In this document: one piece after another, positions 53,602 through 63,537 of the stretch
Layout of the letters: each line of letters begins with the position of its first letter
How positions within the stretch are numbered: the first letter of the stretch is position 1
DNA from: Domibacillus indicus
GTDB taxonomy: Bacteria; Bacillota; Bacilli; Bacillales; Domibacillaceae
Reading direction: 5' to 3'
NCBI RefSeq assembly: GCF_023715895.1
Contig: NZ_JAMBOO010000014.1
Span: forward strand, 1-64,000
DNA: 64,000 nt
Program-made: the position numbers and the translations under genes
Notes under the pieces: generated by a model
Seen by the model: only the letters and a program-made list of their open reading frames with translations
Databases searched by the model: none
What the model was told of the DNA's origin: nothing

Positions 53602-53774
53602 AATATAGAACAAATCAAAAAAATACAAGTGCTTATTGGGAAAAATAACTAATTTAGCAAAGAGCCATAGTGCTGCTTCTTTTTAGAAAAAAGCGGGCTG
53701 CCAATACTGCAGACCGCCGAACAAAAAATTATAACGAAATATTTATTATATTTAACCGTGTTTTATTTTTTTAC

Positions 53775-53820
53775 AACAAAACCCACTGATGCTTGAAATA
53801 TCAGCGGGTTTTGTTTTTTT
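53775..53820. terminator. Terminator between garD and padR
   Basis: AACAAAACCCACTGAT pairs imperfectly with ATCAGCGGGTTTTGTT, with seven T on the plus side and T-rich sequence on the minus side. Confidence 0.65.
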
Positions 53821-53834
53821 AAAAGTTAGCATCA

Positions 53835-55370
53835 TTACGTAATAGGAGCTGGGTTGAATAGGGCTAAATCATTATGCAAACCCCAATGCTCTGCCCAGGT
53901 TTTCTTGTGTCCACTTGCAACATCTAAAATGAATCGGAAAATTTCCCACCCAACTTCTTCAATGGTCGCTTCTCCGGTAGCGATCGTTCCAGCATTGATA
54001 TCAATAAGATCTTTCCATTGTTCAGTTAAAGAATTTCGTGTAGATACTTTGATGACGGGGGCCATAGCCAGACTATAAGGTGTTCCTCTTCCTGTGGTAA
54101 ACACTTGAAGATGCATGCCCGAAGCCAGCTGTAACGTTCCACAAACAAAGTCACTAGCGGGTGTAGCTGCAAAAATCAGTCCTTTTTCTGTCGCTTTTTC
54201 ACCAGGAGCCAGTACGCCTGATATAGAGCTTCTTCCTGATTTAGCAATAGAACCTAGGGATTTTTCTACAACATTGGCGAGTCCGCCTTTTTTGTTTCCG
54301 GGAGAGGGATTGGCGCTTCGGTCAGCATCACCCAAAGCAAGATATTGATCATACCAGTCCATTTCTTTTATTAAAGCCTGCCCGACTTCTTCATTGATAG
54401 CACGCGGCGTTAACAGATGAATAGCATCGCGCACTTCTGTAACTTCTGAAAATAACACCGTTGCTCCTGCTCTAACTAATAAATCCGCAGCATAGCCGAC
54501 TGCCGGATTAGCCGTTACACCCGAGAAGGCATCACTTCCCCCGCATTGCGTGCCGATAACCAGTTCAGAAACCGAACATGTTTCACGCTGCCTTTGGTTT
54601 AATTTTATCAATCGTTCCTCAGCCATTTCCATAATGGACTGAACCATGCCCGCAAATCCTGGCTGATCCTGAAGGGAAATAATATCAGATTCTTTCCCGT
54701 TTGGGTTGATTCTCATTGGCGAAAGTTTCTCGCAGCCCAGGCCCACGACCAAGGCTTCGCCCCCGAAATTCGGGTGTTTCGCCAGGTTTTGAATCGTGCG
54801 AATAGGAATAACTGCTTCAGGGGCATTGATCGCCACTCCGCAGCCATAATTGTGGTTTAGGGCAACAACATCATCAACATTAGGATACTTCGGGAGAAGC
54901 TCTTTTTTAATGCGATTTACCACAAAATCCAGCACACCTACTACACATTGAACACTTGTTGTAATGCCTAAGATATTCTTCGTTCCTACACTGCCATCTT
55001 CATTGCGAAATCCTTGAAACGTATACCCTTCAAGAGGGGGCAGGGTTTCCGGTATGTTCGTTGCTAACGGTAATTCACTGAGATTTGGAGATTGAGGCAT
55101 TTTGACTAATGATTCCTCAACCCAGCTGCCTTTTTCGATTGGTTTTAGCGCATGCCCGATCACTTCACCATAGCGAATAATAGGTTCATTCTCACTTATA
55201 TCTGCTAAAGCTACTTTGTGCCCCTGAGGAACTCTGTCTTTCAATTCAAGGCCGTTTGGAAAATGGGTTCCTTTGTCCAGTCCTCCTGTATTCACAATAA
55301 TGGCCACATTGTCTATTTCATTAACTTTGATATAAAGTGGTTCAACAGCTTGCATGCTTTTTGTGTTCAT
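53835..55370 (-). CDS. garD: Galactarate dehydratase
   Basis: A 511-residue single-chain UxaA/GarD protein that follows E. coli GarD closely: [105 protein letters not shown] and the ending [16 protein letters not shown]. It dehydrates galactarate to 5-keto-4-deoxyglucarate, which the kdgD product uses. The start is ATG at 55370 with GGAGG 8 nt upstream; the frame is open to 55463. A cre-like TGTAAGCACTTTTA lies just upstream at 55385. Confidence 0.93.
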   Translation of the reverse strand: MNTKSMQAVEPLYIKVNEIDNVAIIVNTGGLDKGTHFPNGLELKDRVPQGHKVALADISENEPIIRYGEVIGHALKPIEKGSWVEESLVKMPQSPNLSELPLATNIPETLPPLEGYTFQGFRNEDGSVGTKNILGITTSVQCVVGVLDFVVNRIKKELLPKYPNVDDVVALNHNYGCGVAINAPEAVIPIRTIQNLAKHPNFGGEALVVGLGCEKLSPMRINPNGKESDIISLQDQPGFAGMVQSIMEMAEERLIKLNQRQRETCSVSELVIGTQCGGSDAFSGVTANPAVGYAADLLVRAGATVLFSEVTEVRDAIHLLTPRAINEEVGQALIKEMDWYDQYLALGDADRSANPSPGNKKGGLANVVEKSLGSIAKSGRSSISGVLAPGEKATEKGLIFAATPASDFVCGTLQLASGMHLQVFTTGRGTPYSLAMAPVIKVSTRNSLTEQWKDLIDINAGTIATGEATIEEVGWEIFRFILDVASGHKKTWAEHWGLHNDLALFNPAPIT

Positions 55371-55470
55371 CAGAATCGCCTCCGTGTAAGCACTTTTATA
55401 ATTAGCTAATCTATCACTCTGTTCATAAGGTAATACGCATATTCCTAGAAAAAAGTATTCCACTTTATTT

Positions 55471-56829
55471 TCATAACCCGGCGAGATATAAGTAGAACGG
55501 AAGTAAAATCACCATAATGAATCCGTATATCCAATTCCACCTGATTGCAATGTTTATCAGTTTTTCCCTTAAAGAGTAAGCAATTAAATTATTAACAGCG
55601 GTCGCTGGTGATAAAACATTTGAAATGCTCCAGCTGCCGAGAAGGGCAATCGCAAAATAATGGATAGAAAAATTCAAATCACTTGGTTTAATACTTGTAA
55701 TTAATATGGTAACGACAACAATTGGATGAAGGCCGCCCATCGCTGTTCCAACAATAATAATAGACAGTATGATTGTCATCATGACAGGAGAATGACCGAA
55801 CATACTGCTGAACGCTCCAACCAGCATTCCGCTCCACTCTGAGGCAACAAAAGCGGAACTGAATAGGCCAGCCAGCAAAAATAAGGAAATTTCCTGATTT
55901 AAGTTCGGCAAAGTGATCATAATATGTTTTTTTACTTCCTCTTTGTAAAGAGGGATGGTTCCTTTGAAACAACACCAAATCGCAGGGAAAAACAACGCGG
56001 TAAAGCCGATCGAAACAATCATGTTAACAAACGTAAAATGTTCAATAAGTAAAACGGTGCCGGTTGTCACAAACAGCAGTGAGATAAGTTCAAACAATAT
56101 ACGCCGCGTTCCAGGAAGAATGGGAACAGCTTCTTCTCCCGTCTCTATCTCGCTTAAGCGCTCTTCTTCACGTTTTATCACTTTTCCTTCCAGCAAAAAG
56201 CCGACAAGAAAGGAAAGAAGAGAAAACCCAATTGCATATAAAGCAATTGAAGTCCACTTTATATGCAGCTGGCTAATGACAAGTGCCATAGCCGCAAAAT
56301 ATGGTGACCAGGCAACCGCTCCGGCAAAGCCCCTGTTCAGCGCATTCGCAATCAGTCGATTTGATTTTACATTAGAGGCGCTTGATAAATAATAGTTGAT
56401 TGAAATTGCACCTACATTAATAACGGCACCAAGAAGGTGGGTTAAAAGAGCGATACTTATATAGAAAAACGAGGCACTGTTTCTTTTCTTATATAAGATG
56501 GATCGTAAGGACTCAATGTAACCCCCTGTACGGAACGGAATCCCAAGGATAGGGGTAAGAACAAAGATTGCAACAATAGTTAAATTGACAAGAGCGCCGC
56601 TTATGATTATATTTATCCATTTTTCCTGGCCAATGAGCAGTAAAATGGTCAATGCAGCGAGTCCCCCCATTAATTTAGCTGTCATTCCTTTTAATGAAGG
56701 GATCGAAATAAGAATAAAGGTAAATACCGTGAAAGAGACCAGCCATTGAAACCAAACGGGTTGGGAAAAGGTCATGATTATATAGCTAAGAGCTAAAAAG
56801 ATAGACATCCCTTGCTTCATTTGCATCAA
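55471..56829 (-). CDS. Unassigned 11-12 helix membrane transporter
   Basis: A ~452-residue integral membrane protein with alternating hydrophobic stretches throughout, a central hydrophilic loop ([20 protein letters not shown]) and paired re-entrant-like segments ([40 protein letters not shown]). The fold recalls the ion-transporter (DctM/CitMHS/GntP-like) group, but I cannot place it in a named family. Between gntR and garD on the same strand, it is a good candidate for a galactarate carrier. No strong ribosome binding site stands before the TTG at 56829, so the exact start is uncertain. Confidence 0.7.
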   Translation of the reverse strand: MMQMKQGMSIFLALSYIIMTFSQPVWFQWLVSFTVFTFILISIPSLKGMTAKLMGGLAALTILLLIGQEKWINIIISGALVNLTIVAIFVLTPILGIPFRTGGYIESLRSILYKKRNSASFFYISIALLTHLLGAVINVGAISINYYLSSASNVKSNRLIANALNRGFAGAVAWSPYFAAMALVISQLHIKWTSIALYAIGFSLLSFLVGFLLEGKVIKREEERLSEIETGEEAVPILPGTRRILFELISLLFVTTGTVLLIEHFTFVNMIVSIGFTALFFPAIWCCFKGTIPLYKEEVKKHIMITLPNLNQEISLFLLAGLFSSAFVASEWSGMLVGAFSSMFGHSPVMMTIILSIIIVGTAMGGLHPIVVVTILITSIKPSDLNFSIHYFAIALLGSWSISNVLSPATAVNNLIAYSLREKLINIAIRWNWIYGFIMVILLPFYLYLAGL

Positions 56830-56930
56830 CTCATTTTCTAACAGTCTTATATATTGGATTGCATATTAGAAAAAGTAATGGTATATCATTTCCTCAATCA
56901 TCCTTTTGCCTGTCGATATCATGAAAAGCT

Positions 56931-57635
56931 TTATTCTTGTGTAAGAGAGTACTGAAGTACTTTATTACGGACAAAATCAAGATGCTGATACATATGGATA
57001 AAGGCTTCTTGAGGGTTCCGCGCCTCAAGGGCCGCATAAATCGCTTTATGGTACTCTAAAGTCCGTTCACGCTCTCTAATTTGAATTAAACTATTAATTC
57101 TATTATGGGTGATTAAAAGAGAGTCAATCATTCCTTCAAGAACTGGATTGTTAGCGCTTAGGGCAATAATCAAATGAAATTCTTTGTCCGCATTGCCATA
57201 GTCATCATCATTACTGTTGGCAATCGCATCGATTGTTGCTTTTAATCTTGCAAGCTGTTCGTCTGTTATCTTCTCAGCTGCTATAGTCACAAGCCCTAAC
57301 TCCAGTGCCATACGCGCTTCAATGATAGCGGGTAAGTTATCGGTTGCCAGGGCCAGCATAACAGAGAAGGGGTGGGTACCGATTTTATTATTAAAAAAAG
57401 TTCCTTCGCGTGTTTTCCGTGTAATAACACCGAGCGTTTCAAGGGCACTAAGGGCTTCCCGCAATACCGACCTGCTCACTTCCAGTTCTTCCATGAGTTC
57501 CATTTCAGGAGGAAGCTTGTCACCGGCTTTCAATTGTCCGCTGACGAGCAGCTGTACAATCCGTTCTACTACCTGTTTTGAAAGAGTATTGCGGTTCACT
57601 GATTGAACCCCAAGCTTTCTTGCTGAAGCATTCAT
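56931..57635 (-). CDS. GntR/FadR-family regulator of the glucarate/galactarate locus (YcbG-like)
   Basis: A 234-residue GntR protein. The winged HTH covers GQLKAGDKLPPEMELMEELEVSRSVLREALSALETLGVI, and the FCD effector domain (all-helical, with a metal-ligand set including Asp and His such as ADKEFHLIIALSANNPVL) follows. The ATG at 57635 has AGAGGTG 6 nt upstream. Equivalent position and type to B. subtilis YcbG beside gudD/garD. The 21-bp repeated sites upstream of gudP and kdgD are its likely operators. Confidence 0.88.
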   Translation of the reverse strand: MNASARKLGVQSVNRNTLSKQVVERIVQLLVSGQLKAGDKLPPEMELMEELEVSRSVLREALSALETLGVITRKTREGTFFNNKIGTHPFSVMLALATDNLPAIIEARMALELGLVTIAAEKITDEQLARLKATIDAIANSNDDDYGNADKEFHLIIALSANNPVLEGMIDSLLITHNRINSLIQIRERERTLEYHKAIYAALEARNPQEAFIHMYQHLDFVRNKVLQYSLTQE

Positions 57636-57668
57636 TGTTTCACCTCTTTTCTGTATCATTCCGCATAT

Positions 57669-57701
57669 AATCATATTGTAGGACTAATCATATGGTAGAC
57701 T
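57669..57701. promoter_or_regulatory. Tandem direct repeat upstream of gntR-type gene
   Basis: AATCATATTGTAGGACT at 57669-57685 is followed at once by AATCATATGGTAGACT. A 17-bp period places both on nearly opposite helix faces. It lies 34 bp upstream of the regulator start and may be an autoregulatory site. Confidence 0.45.
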
Positions 57702-57778
57702 GATTGCTTTGGCTCAGGAGACGACAAAGCAATCCGGGAAAACGGTGAATGCGCCGCTCATGAAGAGGGCGCGTTCAC
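57702..57778 (-). terminator. Two hairpins ending the gudP-gudD transcript
   Basis: GTGAATGCGCC...GGCGCGTTCAC (57745-57778) and GATTGCTTTG...CAAAGCAATC (57702-57734) are stable stems just behind gudD. They separate it from the gntR-type gene on the same strand. Confidence 0.6.
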
Positions 57779-57788
57779 TAAAAAGAAC

Positions 57789-59147
57789 TTACCTAACAAA
57801 GCAAGGGCGCTTCGGATCAAACGTCCATCCTGGAACCAAATACTGCATAGCGAGTGCGTCATCGCGTGCACCGAGTCCTTTTTCTTTATACAGCTGGTGG
57901 GCTTTTTCCAGCTGCTCCATATCAATTTCTACGCCTAGTCCTGGTTTTGTTGGAACATCGACCATTCCACCTGCGATCTTAAACGGTTCTTTTGTGAGGC
58001 GCTGGCCATCCTGCCAGATCCAGTGTGTATCAATAGCGGTGATTTTCCCAGGGGCAGCGGCTGCCACATGCGTAAACATAGCCAGTGAAATATCAAAATG
58101 GTTGTTCGAATGAGATCCCCATGTTAATCCCCAGTCATGGCACATCTGCGCGACCCGGACAGAACCCTGCATCGTCCAGAAATGGGGATCTGCCAGCGGA
58201 ATATCAACCGATTGAAGCTGGATGGAGTGCCCCATCTGACGCCAGTCTGTGGCAATCATATTAGTTGCAGTAGGAAGCCCTGTCGCACGTCTGAATTCGG
58301 CCATCACCTCACGAGCTGAGAAGCCGCCTTCTGCTCCGCAAGGATCTTCTGCATAAGCAAGAACATGGTGCTGATCCCGGCATAAGCGGATGGCGTCTTT
58401 TAACAGCCAGCCGCCGTTCGGGTCCAGGGTAATGCGTGCTTCTGGGAACCGTTCTGCCAGTGCCGTGACGGCTTCGATTTCTTCTTCACCCCGTAAAACC
58501 CCGCCTTTTAATTTAAAATCATTAAAGCCATAGCGGGCGTGGGCCGCTTCTGCGAGGCGGACAACCGCTTCAGGGGTTAACGCTTCTTCATGACGGAGGC
58601 GGAACCAGTCATCCTCTGCATCTGCTTCGTTCCGGTAATCCAGGTCTGTTTTGTTCCGGTCTCCTACGTAAAAGAGGTAGCCCAGCATTTCCACTTTGTC
58701 CCGCTGCTGTCCTTCACCCAAAAGAGCGGCGACTGGAACGCCAAGGTATTTGCCGACTAAGTCGAGAAGAGCGGCTTCTAAAGCGGTTACAGCATGGATC
58801 GTAATGCGGAGGTCAAACGTCTGCAGGCCGCGTCCCGCTGCATCCCGGTCCGCAAACTGGCGGCGTACGTTATTTAAAATATTGTTGTAGGTGCCGATAG
58901 ACTGGCCCACAACGAGTTCACGTGCATCTTCAAGCGTCTGGCGGATTTTTTCGCCGCCCGGGACTTCACCCACACCGACATTTCCTGCATTGTCTTTCAG
59001 CAGCACAATATTACGCGTAAAGTAAGGGGCGTGAGCTCCGCTTAAATTGAGGAGCATGCTGTCATGGCCCGCAACGGGAACGACGTTCATTTCTGTAATA
59101 ATAGGCGTACCTGTCTGGACGTTTTCCTGGATTAATTGAGTGTTCAT
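57789..59147 (-). CDS. gudD: Glucarate dehydratase
   Basis: A 452-residue enolase-superfamily dehydratase. The start [27 protein letters not shown] and the segments [38 protein letters not shown] (base Lys), [11 protein letters not shown] (metal Asp), [12 protein letters not shown], and [17 protein letters not shown] (catalytic His) are those of GudD. It converts D-glucarate to 5-keto-4-deoxyglucarate. GGAGAG lies just before the ATG. Directly downstream of gudP, probably one transcript. Confidence 0.95.
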   Translation of the reverse strand: MNTQLIQENVQTGTPIITEMNVVPVAGHDSMLLNLSGAHAPYFTRNIVLLKDNAGNVGVGEVPGGEKIRQTLEDARELVVGQSIGTYNNILNNVRRQFADRDAAGRGLQTFDLRITIHAVTALEAALLDLVGKYLGVPVAALLGEGQQRDKVEMLGYLFYVGDRNKTDLDYRNEADAEDDWFRLRHEEALTPEAVVRLAEAAHARYGFNDFKLKGGVLRGEEEIEAVTALAERFPEARITLDPNGGWLLKDAIRLCRDQHHVLAYAEDPCGAEGGFSAREVMAEFRRATGLPTATNMIATDWRQMGHSIQLQSVDIPLADPHFWTMQGSVRVAQMCHDWGLTWGSHSNNHFDISLAMFTHVAAAAPGKITAIDTHWIWQDGQRLTKEPFKIAGGMVDVPTKPGLGVEIDMEQLEKAHQLYKEKGLGARDDALAMQYLVPGWTFDPKRPCFVR

Positions 59148-59181
59148 ATTTTTTCTCTCCTCTTCAAATTAAGATAATAGA

Positions 59182-60543
59182 TTACGATTTTAATTCAACC
59201 CGCTTAATTTCACCTACAAGGAACAGGTAGCTGCAGATCGCGACTAATGCATTGGCACCGACGAAAACAAGCGCCCCGTTAAATGAACCGGTTGTGGCAA
59301 TAATGTAGCCGATAATGATTGGCGTCGTAATACCGGCAATGTTGCCGAAGGTATTGAAAAGGCCGCCGCTGACGCCGGACATTTCTTTTGGCGATGTATC
59401 TGCGACCACTGCCCAGCCAAGTGCGCCAAACCCTTTTCCAAAGAAGGCAAGAGCCATAACAAAGATAACTACCCATTGTGTATCAACATAATTTGCGGCA
59501 ACTAACGTCATAGACAATAACATGCCGACCACAATTGGTGTTTTACGGGCAACCGTTAAAGAGAAGCCTTTGCGAAGCAGGAAATCTGAAAACGTTCCTC
59601 CTAAAATTCCACCCACAAATCCGCAAATCGCAGGCAGGGAAGCGACAAAACCAACTTCAAGAATGGTCATGCCTCTTTCCTGTACAAGATAGACAGGAAA
59701 CCAGGTAAGGAAAAAGTACGTAAGCGTTGTAATACAGTATTGGCCAAGGTAAACGCCTAAAAGCATACGGTTTGTCAGCAGCTGCTTAACCTGGCTCCAA
59801 TTAATGCCTTTCTTTTTTTCTTTCTTTGTTTCCGTTTGATCCATGTTGATCAGGGCGCCGCCATCTTCAATATAAGTAAGCTCGGCCTCGTTAATCCGCG
59901 GATGTTCCTTTGGACTGTGGATTACTTTCATCCAGATAAAAGCTACGATGATTCCGACCGCTCCCATAAAGAAGAAAACATATTCCCAGCCGAGTTTATA
60001 TGCAATATAACCCATAATCGGTGCGAAGAGAACGGTTGCAAAATACTGTGCTGAGTTAAAGGTAGCTGCCGCTGTGCCGCGTTCATGGCTTGGAAACCAG
60101 GAAGCAACGATTCGGCTGTTGGCAGGAAAAGAAGGAGCTTCTGCCAATCCAACGAGAAACCGGAGTGCAAATAAAGCCACGATAGCTGTTCCGGCAGAGC
60201 CTAAAAATCCAATAAATCCTTGTAAAAGAGTAAATACTGACCATATAAAGATGCTCCAAAAGTATACTTTCTTCGAACCGAACCGGTCTAGCAGCCAGCC
60301 GCCAGGAATTTGTCCGGCTACATAGGACCAGGCAAAAGCAGAGAAAACGTATCCCATCATGACAGAATCAAGGCTAAGCTGACTCGACATTTCTGGTCCT
60401 GCGATCGAGAGAGTAGCGCGGTCAGCGTAGTTAATCGCTGTAACAACAAACAGCATAAAAACAACAAACCAGCGTACGCGTGTTTTTTTCTGAGCGCCAG
60501 GAGCTATTGGAGAGGGCTGAAGGATTTTTTCTGGATTAGCCAT
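59182..60543 (-). CDS. gudP: Glucarate/galactarate MFS transporter
   Basis: A 453-residue MFS protein of the anion:cation symporter branch: RWFVVFMLFVVTAINYADRATLSIAGP, GYVFSAFAWSYVAGQIPGGWLLDRFGSKKVYFW and AEAPSFPANSRIVASWFPSHERGTAAATFNSAQYFA are GudP hallmarks. The start is ATG at 60543, 7 nt after AAGGAAG; a GTG at 60549 is nearer the ribosome binding site than usual. First gene of the divergent minus-strand operon with gudD. Confidence 0.93.
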   Translation of the reverse strand: MANPEKILQPSPIAPGAQKKTRVRWFVVFMLFVVTAINYADRATLSIAGPEMSSQLSLDSVMMGYVFSAFAWSYVAGQIPGGWLLDRFGSKKVYFWSIFIWSVFTLLQGFIGFLGSAGTAIVALFALRFLVGLAEAPSFPANSRIVASWFPSHERGTAAATFNSAQYFATVLFAPIMGYIAYKLGWEYVFFFMGAVGIIVAFIWMKVIHSPKEHPRINEAELTYIEDGGALINMDQTETKKEKKKGINWSQVKQLLTNRMLLGVYLGQYCITTLTYFFLTWFPVYLVQERGMTILEVGFVASLPAICGFVGGILGGTFSDFLLRKGFSLTVARKTPIVVGMLLSMTLVAANYVDTQWVVIFVMALAFFGKGFGALGWAVVADTSPKEMSGVSGGLFNTFGNIAGITTPIIIGYIIATTGSFNGALVFVGANALVAICSYLFLVGEIKRVELKS

Positions 60544-60575
60544 ATACACACTTCCTTTTTGAAATATTTAACTTT

Positions 60576-60589
60576 TAATAACGCTTTCA
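60576..60589. promoter_or_regulatory. cre site (near-consensus) in the gudP leader
   Basis: On the minus strand TGAAAGCGTTATTA matches TGWAANCGNTNWCA except at one position. Lies in the copy-1 unit of a duplicated segment. Confidence 0.65.
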
Positions 60590-60636
60590 AATAAGTAAAT
60601 TTAATAGTTCAACAGATATTTAAAATATCCAACTTC

Positions 60637-60650
60637 TGATACCGCTTTCA
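60637..60650. promoter_or_regulatory. cre site (perfect match) upstream of gudP
   Basis: On the minus strand TGAAAGCGGTATCA agrees with TGWAANCGNTNWCA at every defined position. Located downstream of the gudP promoter, it should act as a CcpA roadblock. Confidence 0.8.
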
Positions 60651-60733
60651 AACGAATGAATTTAATAGTTCAATACTATAGAATTGTCTCAATCAAAAGC
60701 AACACTCCTTTTGTAAAATTCAAATTATTTTAT

Positions 60734-60770
60734 TTTGTCCAATAGTAAGACAAATATAATTGTTTGTCAA
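60734..60770 (-). promoter_or_regulatory. gudP promoter with 21-bp operator
   Basis: On the minus strand TTGACA (60765-60770) and TACTAT (60742-60747) are 17 bp apart. The 21-bp palindrome TTTGTC-N9-GACAAA (60734-60754) covers the -10 box. Confidence 0.75.
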
Positions 60771-60876
60771 CCGTCTTTCAGAATGATTTTATGGCTGAAG
60801 TATGTCGTCAAAATCGCTATATTATCAGAAGAAAGCCGGCATTTTGGATAAAACTTTCAGAAAATAAAATTAAAAG

Positions 60877-60913
60877 TTGACCGATAAATAAATTTGTCTT
60901 ACAATAAAACAAA
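60877..60913 (+). promoter_or_regulatory. kdgD promoter with 21-bp operator
   Basis: TTGACC (60877-60882) and TACAAT (60900-60905) are 17 bp apart. The 21-bp element TTTGTCTTACAAT...ACAAA at 60893-60913 overlaps the -10 exactly as at gudP. Confidence 0.78.
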
Positions 60914-60933
60914 AAACACAAGGGGGATATACT

Positions 60934-61869
60934 ATGAATCAAAATCGTCAAGCTCCGACCGGAATTTTAGGATTCCCGATTGCACCATTTACAAAAAACA
61001 ACCAGCTAGATGAGCAGGCACTGGCCCAAAATGTACAGGATTTACTGGATGATGGGCTGGAAGCGATCTTTGTTGCATGCGCCGCAGCGGAATATCCATC
61101 ATTAAGCAAGAGTGAATATGAAGCGATGGTAGAAATTGCCGTATCGGTGACCGGCGGGAAAGTACCGGTTTACACAGGTGTAGGGGGCAACATTCAAACG
61201 TCTTTGGAACTGGCCCAAATTTCAGCAGACAAAGGCGCAGATGGCTATCTGATTTTGCCGCCATATCTTGTAACAGGCGAACAGGAAGGGCAGGCTGCTT
61301 ACTTTAAAGCGATTTCCGAAAGCACAGATTTAAATGCGATTGTCTATCAGCGTGACAATGTATCTTTTTCAATCTCTACTTTGGAAACGCTTGCTGAAGT
61401 GCCGCAGGTGGTCGGTGTTAAAGACGGCCTTGGCAATATGGAGTTAAATACACTGCTCACACAGACATTTGGAGACCGTTTTGGATGGCTGAACGGAATG
61501 CCGCTGGCGGAAGTGACAATGCCGGCGTATATCCCATTAGGTTTTGATTCGTATTCATCGGCAATTTCGAATTACATTCCGCATATCTCACGGAAGTTTT
61601 ACACGAGCCTGCAAAACGGCGATCAGGAAACCGTTCGTGATATTTTTAAACATGTGATTCTGCCAATCCACAATATCCGCTGCCAGCGCAAGGGATATGC
61701 CGTTTCGCTCATTAAAGCGGGAATGGAGATTGTCGGCAAGCCGGTTGGCGAACACGTAAGACTGCCGGTTCTTCCTGTGGAAAAAGAGCATTACGCACAA
61801 ATGGAAAGCATCCTGAAAAATGCACTGGACCGTTTTCCAAAAGAAACAGCTGTACAACCAATCCAATAA
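60934..61869 (+). CDS. kdgD: 5-dehydro-4-deoxyglucarate dehydratase
   Basis: A 311-residue DHDPS-family dehydratase/decarboxylase. Schiff-base Lys in [14 protein letters not shown], partner Tyr in [13 protein letters not shown] and carboxylate site [12 protein letters not shown] identify the KDGDH branch. It turns 5-keto-4-deoxyglucarate into 2-oxoglutarate semialdehyde and CO2, the common product of gudD and garD. AGGGGGA precedes the ATG. Counterpart of B. subtilis YcbC. Confidence 0.94.
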   Translation: MNQNRQAPTGILGFPIAPFTKNNQLDEQALAQNVQDLLDDGLEAIFVACAAAEYPSLSKSEYEAMVEIAVSVTGGKVPVYTGVGGNIQTSLELAQISADKGADGYLILPPYLVTGEQEGQAAYFKAISESTDLNAIVYQRDNVSFSISTLETLAEVPQVVGVKDGLGNMELNTLLTQTFGDRFGWLNGMPLAEVTMPAYIPLGFDSYSSAISNYIPHISRKFYTSLQNGDQETVRDIFKHVILPIHNIRCQRKGYAVSLIKAGMEIVGKPVGEHVRLPVLPVEKEHYAQMESILKNALDRFPKETAVQPIQ

Positions 61870-61880
61870 AAGGCCGGATT

Positions 61881-63347
61881 ATGATGACAACAACAATTGA
61901 CACAAAAACATACCTTAATTTTATCAATGGCGAATGGGTTCCTTCCGTTTCAAATGAAGTGGAAAAAAGCTTGAATCCAGCAGATAGAAATGAAGTCGTC
62001 GGCTATGTACAAAAATCAACAGCCGATGATTTGAACCAGGCGGTGGCCGCAGCGAAAGCAGCGAAAGAAGGATGGCGCAAGCTGTCAGGGGCAGCCCGTG
62101 GGGAGTACCTGTTTAAAGCGGCTTACATTTTAGAAAAAAGAATCGATGAAATTGCGGAATGTGCCACACGGGAAATGGGCAAAACGTTTGCGGAAGCAAA
62201 AGGCGAAACAGCCCGCGGCATTGCCATCTTAAAGTATTATGCAGGAGAAGGCATGCGCAAAGTTGGCGATGTCATTCCATCTACGGACAGCTCAGCCCTT
62301 ATGTTTACAACACGTGTACCGCTCGGAGTAGTCGGAGTCATTACTCCTTGGAACTTCCCGATTGCGATTCCCATCTGGAAAATGGCGCCGGCGCTTGTGT
62401 ATGGCAACACGGTCGTCATGAAGCCGGCAACAGAAACAGCGGTTACAGCTGCTAAAATTATTGAGTGCTTTGAAGAAGCCGGATTCCCAGCTGGCGTCGT
62501 TAATTTAATTACGGGACCAGGCAGAACGATCGGCCAGGGCATCGCCGATCATAAAGATATCAACGGCATTACGTTTACCGGTTCTAACGGCGTTGGCAAG
62601 CAGATTGGCCAGGCAGCGCTGGCACGCGGGGCAAAATACCAGCTTGAAATGGGCGGGAAAAATCCAGTGATTGTGGCGGCCGATGCCGATCTTGATTTGG
62701 CAGTGGAAGCGGTTGTAACAGGCGCTTTTCGTTCAACGGGACAAAAATGTACGGCAACAAGCCGGGTGATTGTGGCATCTGAAGTGTTTGATGAATTTAA
62801 AGAAATGCTCGTTCAAAAAACAAAAGAGATCACGATTGGCAGCGGCCTTGACAGCAGTACATGGATGGGGCCGTGTGCAAGCGAAAATCAGCTGAATACG
62901 GTTCTTTCTTATATTAATAAAGGGGTAGAAGAAGGCGCCACGCTTCTTATCGGAGGAAAACGCGCAGAGGAAGGAAGCCAGGCAGACGGATACTATGTGG
63001 AACCAACCATTTTTGACAATTGCACGCCGGATATGGCCATTGCAAGAGAAGAAATTTTTGGTCCAGTGATTGCTCTTTTAAAAGCAGAATCTGCGGAAGA
63101 AGCGCTGAAGCTTGCGAATGATACCGAGTACGGCTTAAGTGCTTCTATCTTTACAACGAATATTGGGCACCTGCTGTCTTTCGTACAAGATATGGATGCC
63201 GGCTTGATCCGTGTAAATGCAGAAAGTGCAGGCGTAGAGCTGCAGGCTCCATTCGGCGGCATGAAGCAATCCAGCTCACATTCCCGTGAGCAGGGAGAAG
63301 CCGCGAAAGAATTCTTTACATCTATTAAAACTGTATTCGTTAAATAA
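61881..63347 (+). CDS. gucD: 2-oxoglutarate semialdehyde dehydrogenase 2
   Basis: A 488-residue aldehyde dehydrogenase with catalytic Glu in [13 protein letters not shown] and Cys in [13 protein letters not shown]. It oxidises the kdgD product to 2-oxoglutarate. Gene order kdgD-gucD is that of B. subtilis ycbC-ycbD. It is a near relative of the enzyme at 44159, sharing long identical blocks such as [12 protein letters not shown] and [14 protein letters not shown]. The start may be 61881 or the adjacent ATG at 61884. Confidence 0.93.
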   Translation: MMTTTIDTKTYLNFINGEWVPSVSNEVEKSLNPADRNEVVGYVQKSTADDLNQAVAAAKAAKEGWRKLSGAARGEYLFKAAYILEKRIDEIAECATREMGKTFAEAKGETARGIAILKYYAGEGMRKVGDVIPSTDSSALMFTTRVPLGVVGVITPWNFPIAIPIWKMAPALVYGNTVVMKPATETAVTAAKIIECFEEAGFPAGVVNLITGPGRTIGQGIADHKDINGITFTGSNGVGKQIGQAALARGAKYQLEMGGKNPVIVAADADLDLAVEAVVTGAFRSTGQKCTATSRVIVASEVFDEFKEMLVQKTKEITIGSGLDSSTWMGPCASENQLNTVLSYINKGVEEGATLLIGGKRAEEGSQADGYYVEPTIFDNCTPDMAIAREEIFGPVIALLKAESAEEALKLANDTEYGLSASIFTTNIGHLLSFVQDMDAGLIRVNAESAGVELQAPFGGMKQSSSHSREQGEAAKEFFTSIKTVFVK

Positions 63348-63375
63348 AACGTTTGTTGAGAAAGGAAGAAGAAAA

Positions 63376-63498
63376 GTGTGGATCGTAACCGTTTTTTCTG
63401 AAAAACAGGTACGCATGTTTGAATACAGTAGTGAGAATGATACACGATCGGCAATGAAGAATTTATCAGGAACAGCCTTTCTAACCAATGTAATATAA
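63376..63498 (+). CDS. Small protein, 40 aa
   Basis: Starts at GTG 63376 behind AAAGGAAG and reads MWIVTVFSEKQVRMFEYSSE, ending GTAFLTNVI. The pattern (beta strand, MFEY, then a short helix SAMKNL) looks like a genuine small beta-alpha-beta protein seen in Bacilli, though I cannot name it. It lies between gucD and a terminator and is probably cotranscribed with gucD. Confidence 0.5.
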   Translation: MWIVTVFSEKQVRMFEYSSENDTRSAMKNLSGTAFLTNVI

Positions 63499-63537
63499 AA
63501 AAAGCATGACAAGGTTAACCTTGTCGTGCTTTTTTTA
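63497..63537 (+). terminator. Terminator of kdgD-gucD
   Basis: AAAAAAAGCATGACAAGG and CCTTGTCGTGCTTTTTTT form a long stem with loop TTAA and one G-T mismatch. Confidence 0.85.

Larger units (their letters stand above)
60576..60673. repeat. Duplicated 37-bp segment carrying cre
   Basis: 60576-60612 and 60637-60673 are imperfect direct copies 61 bp apart, each with a cre core and the shared tail AATTTAATAGTTCAA. Confidence 0.75.
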
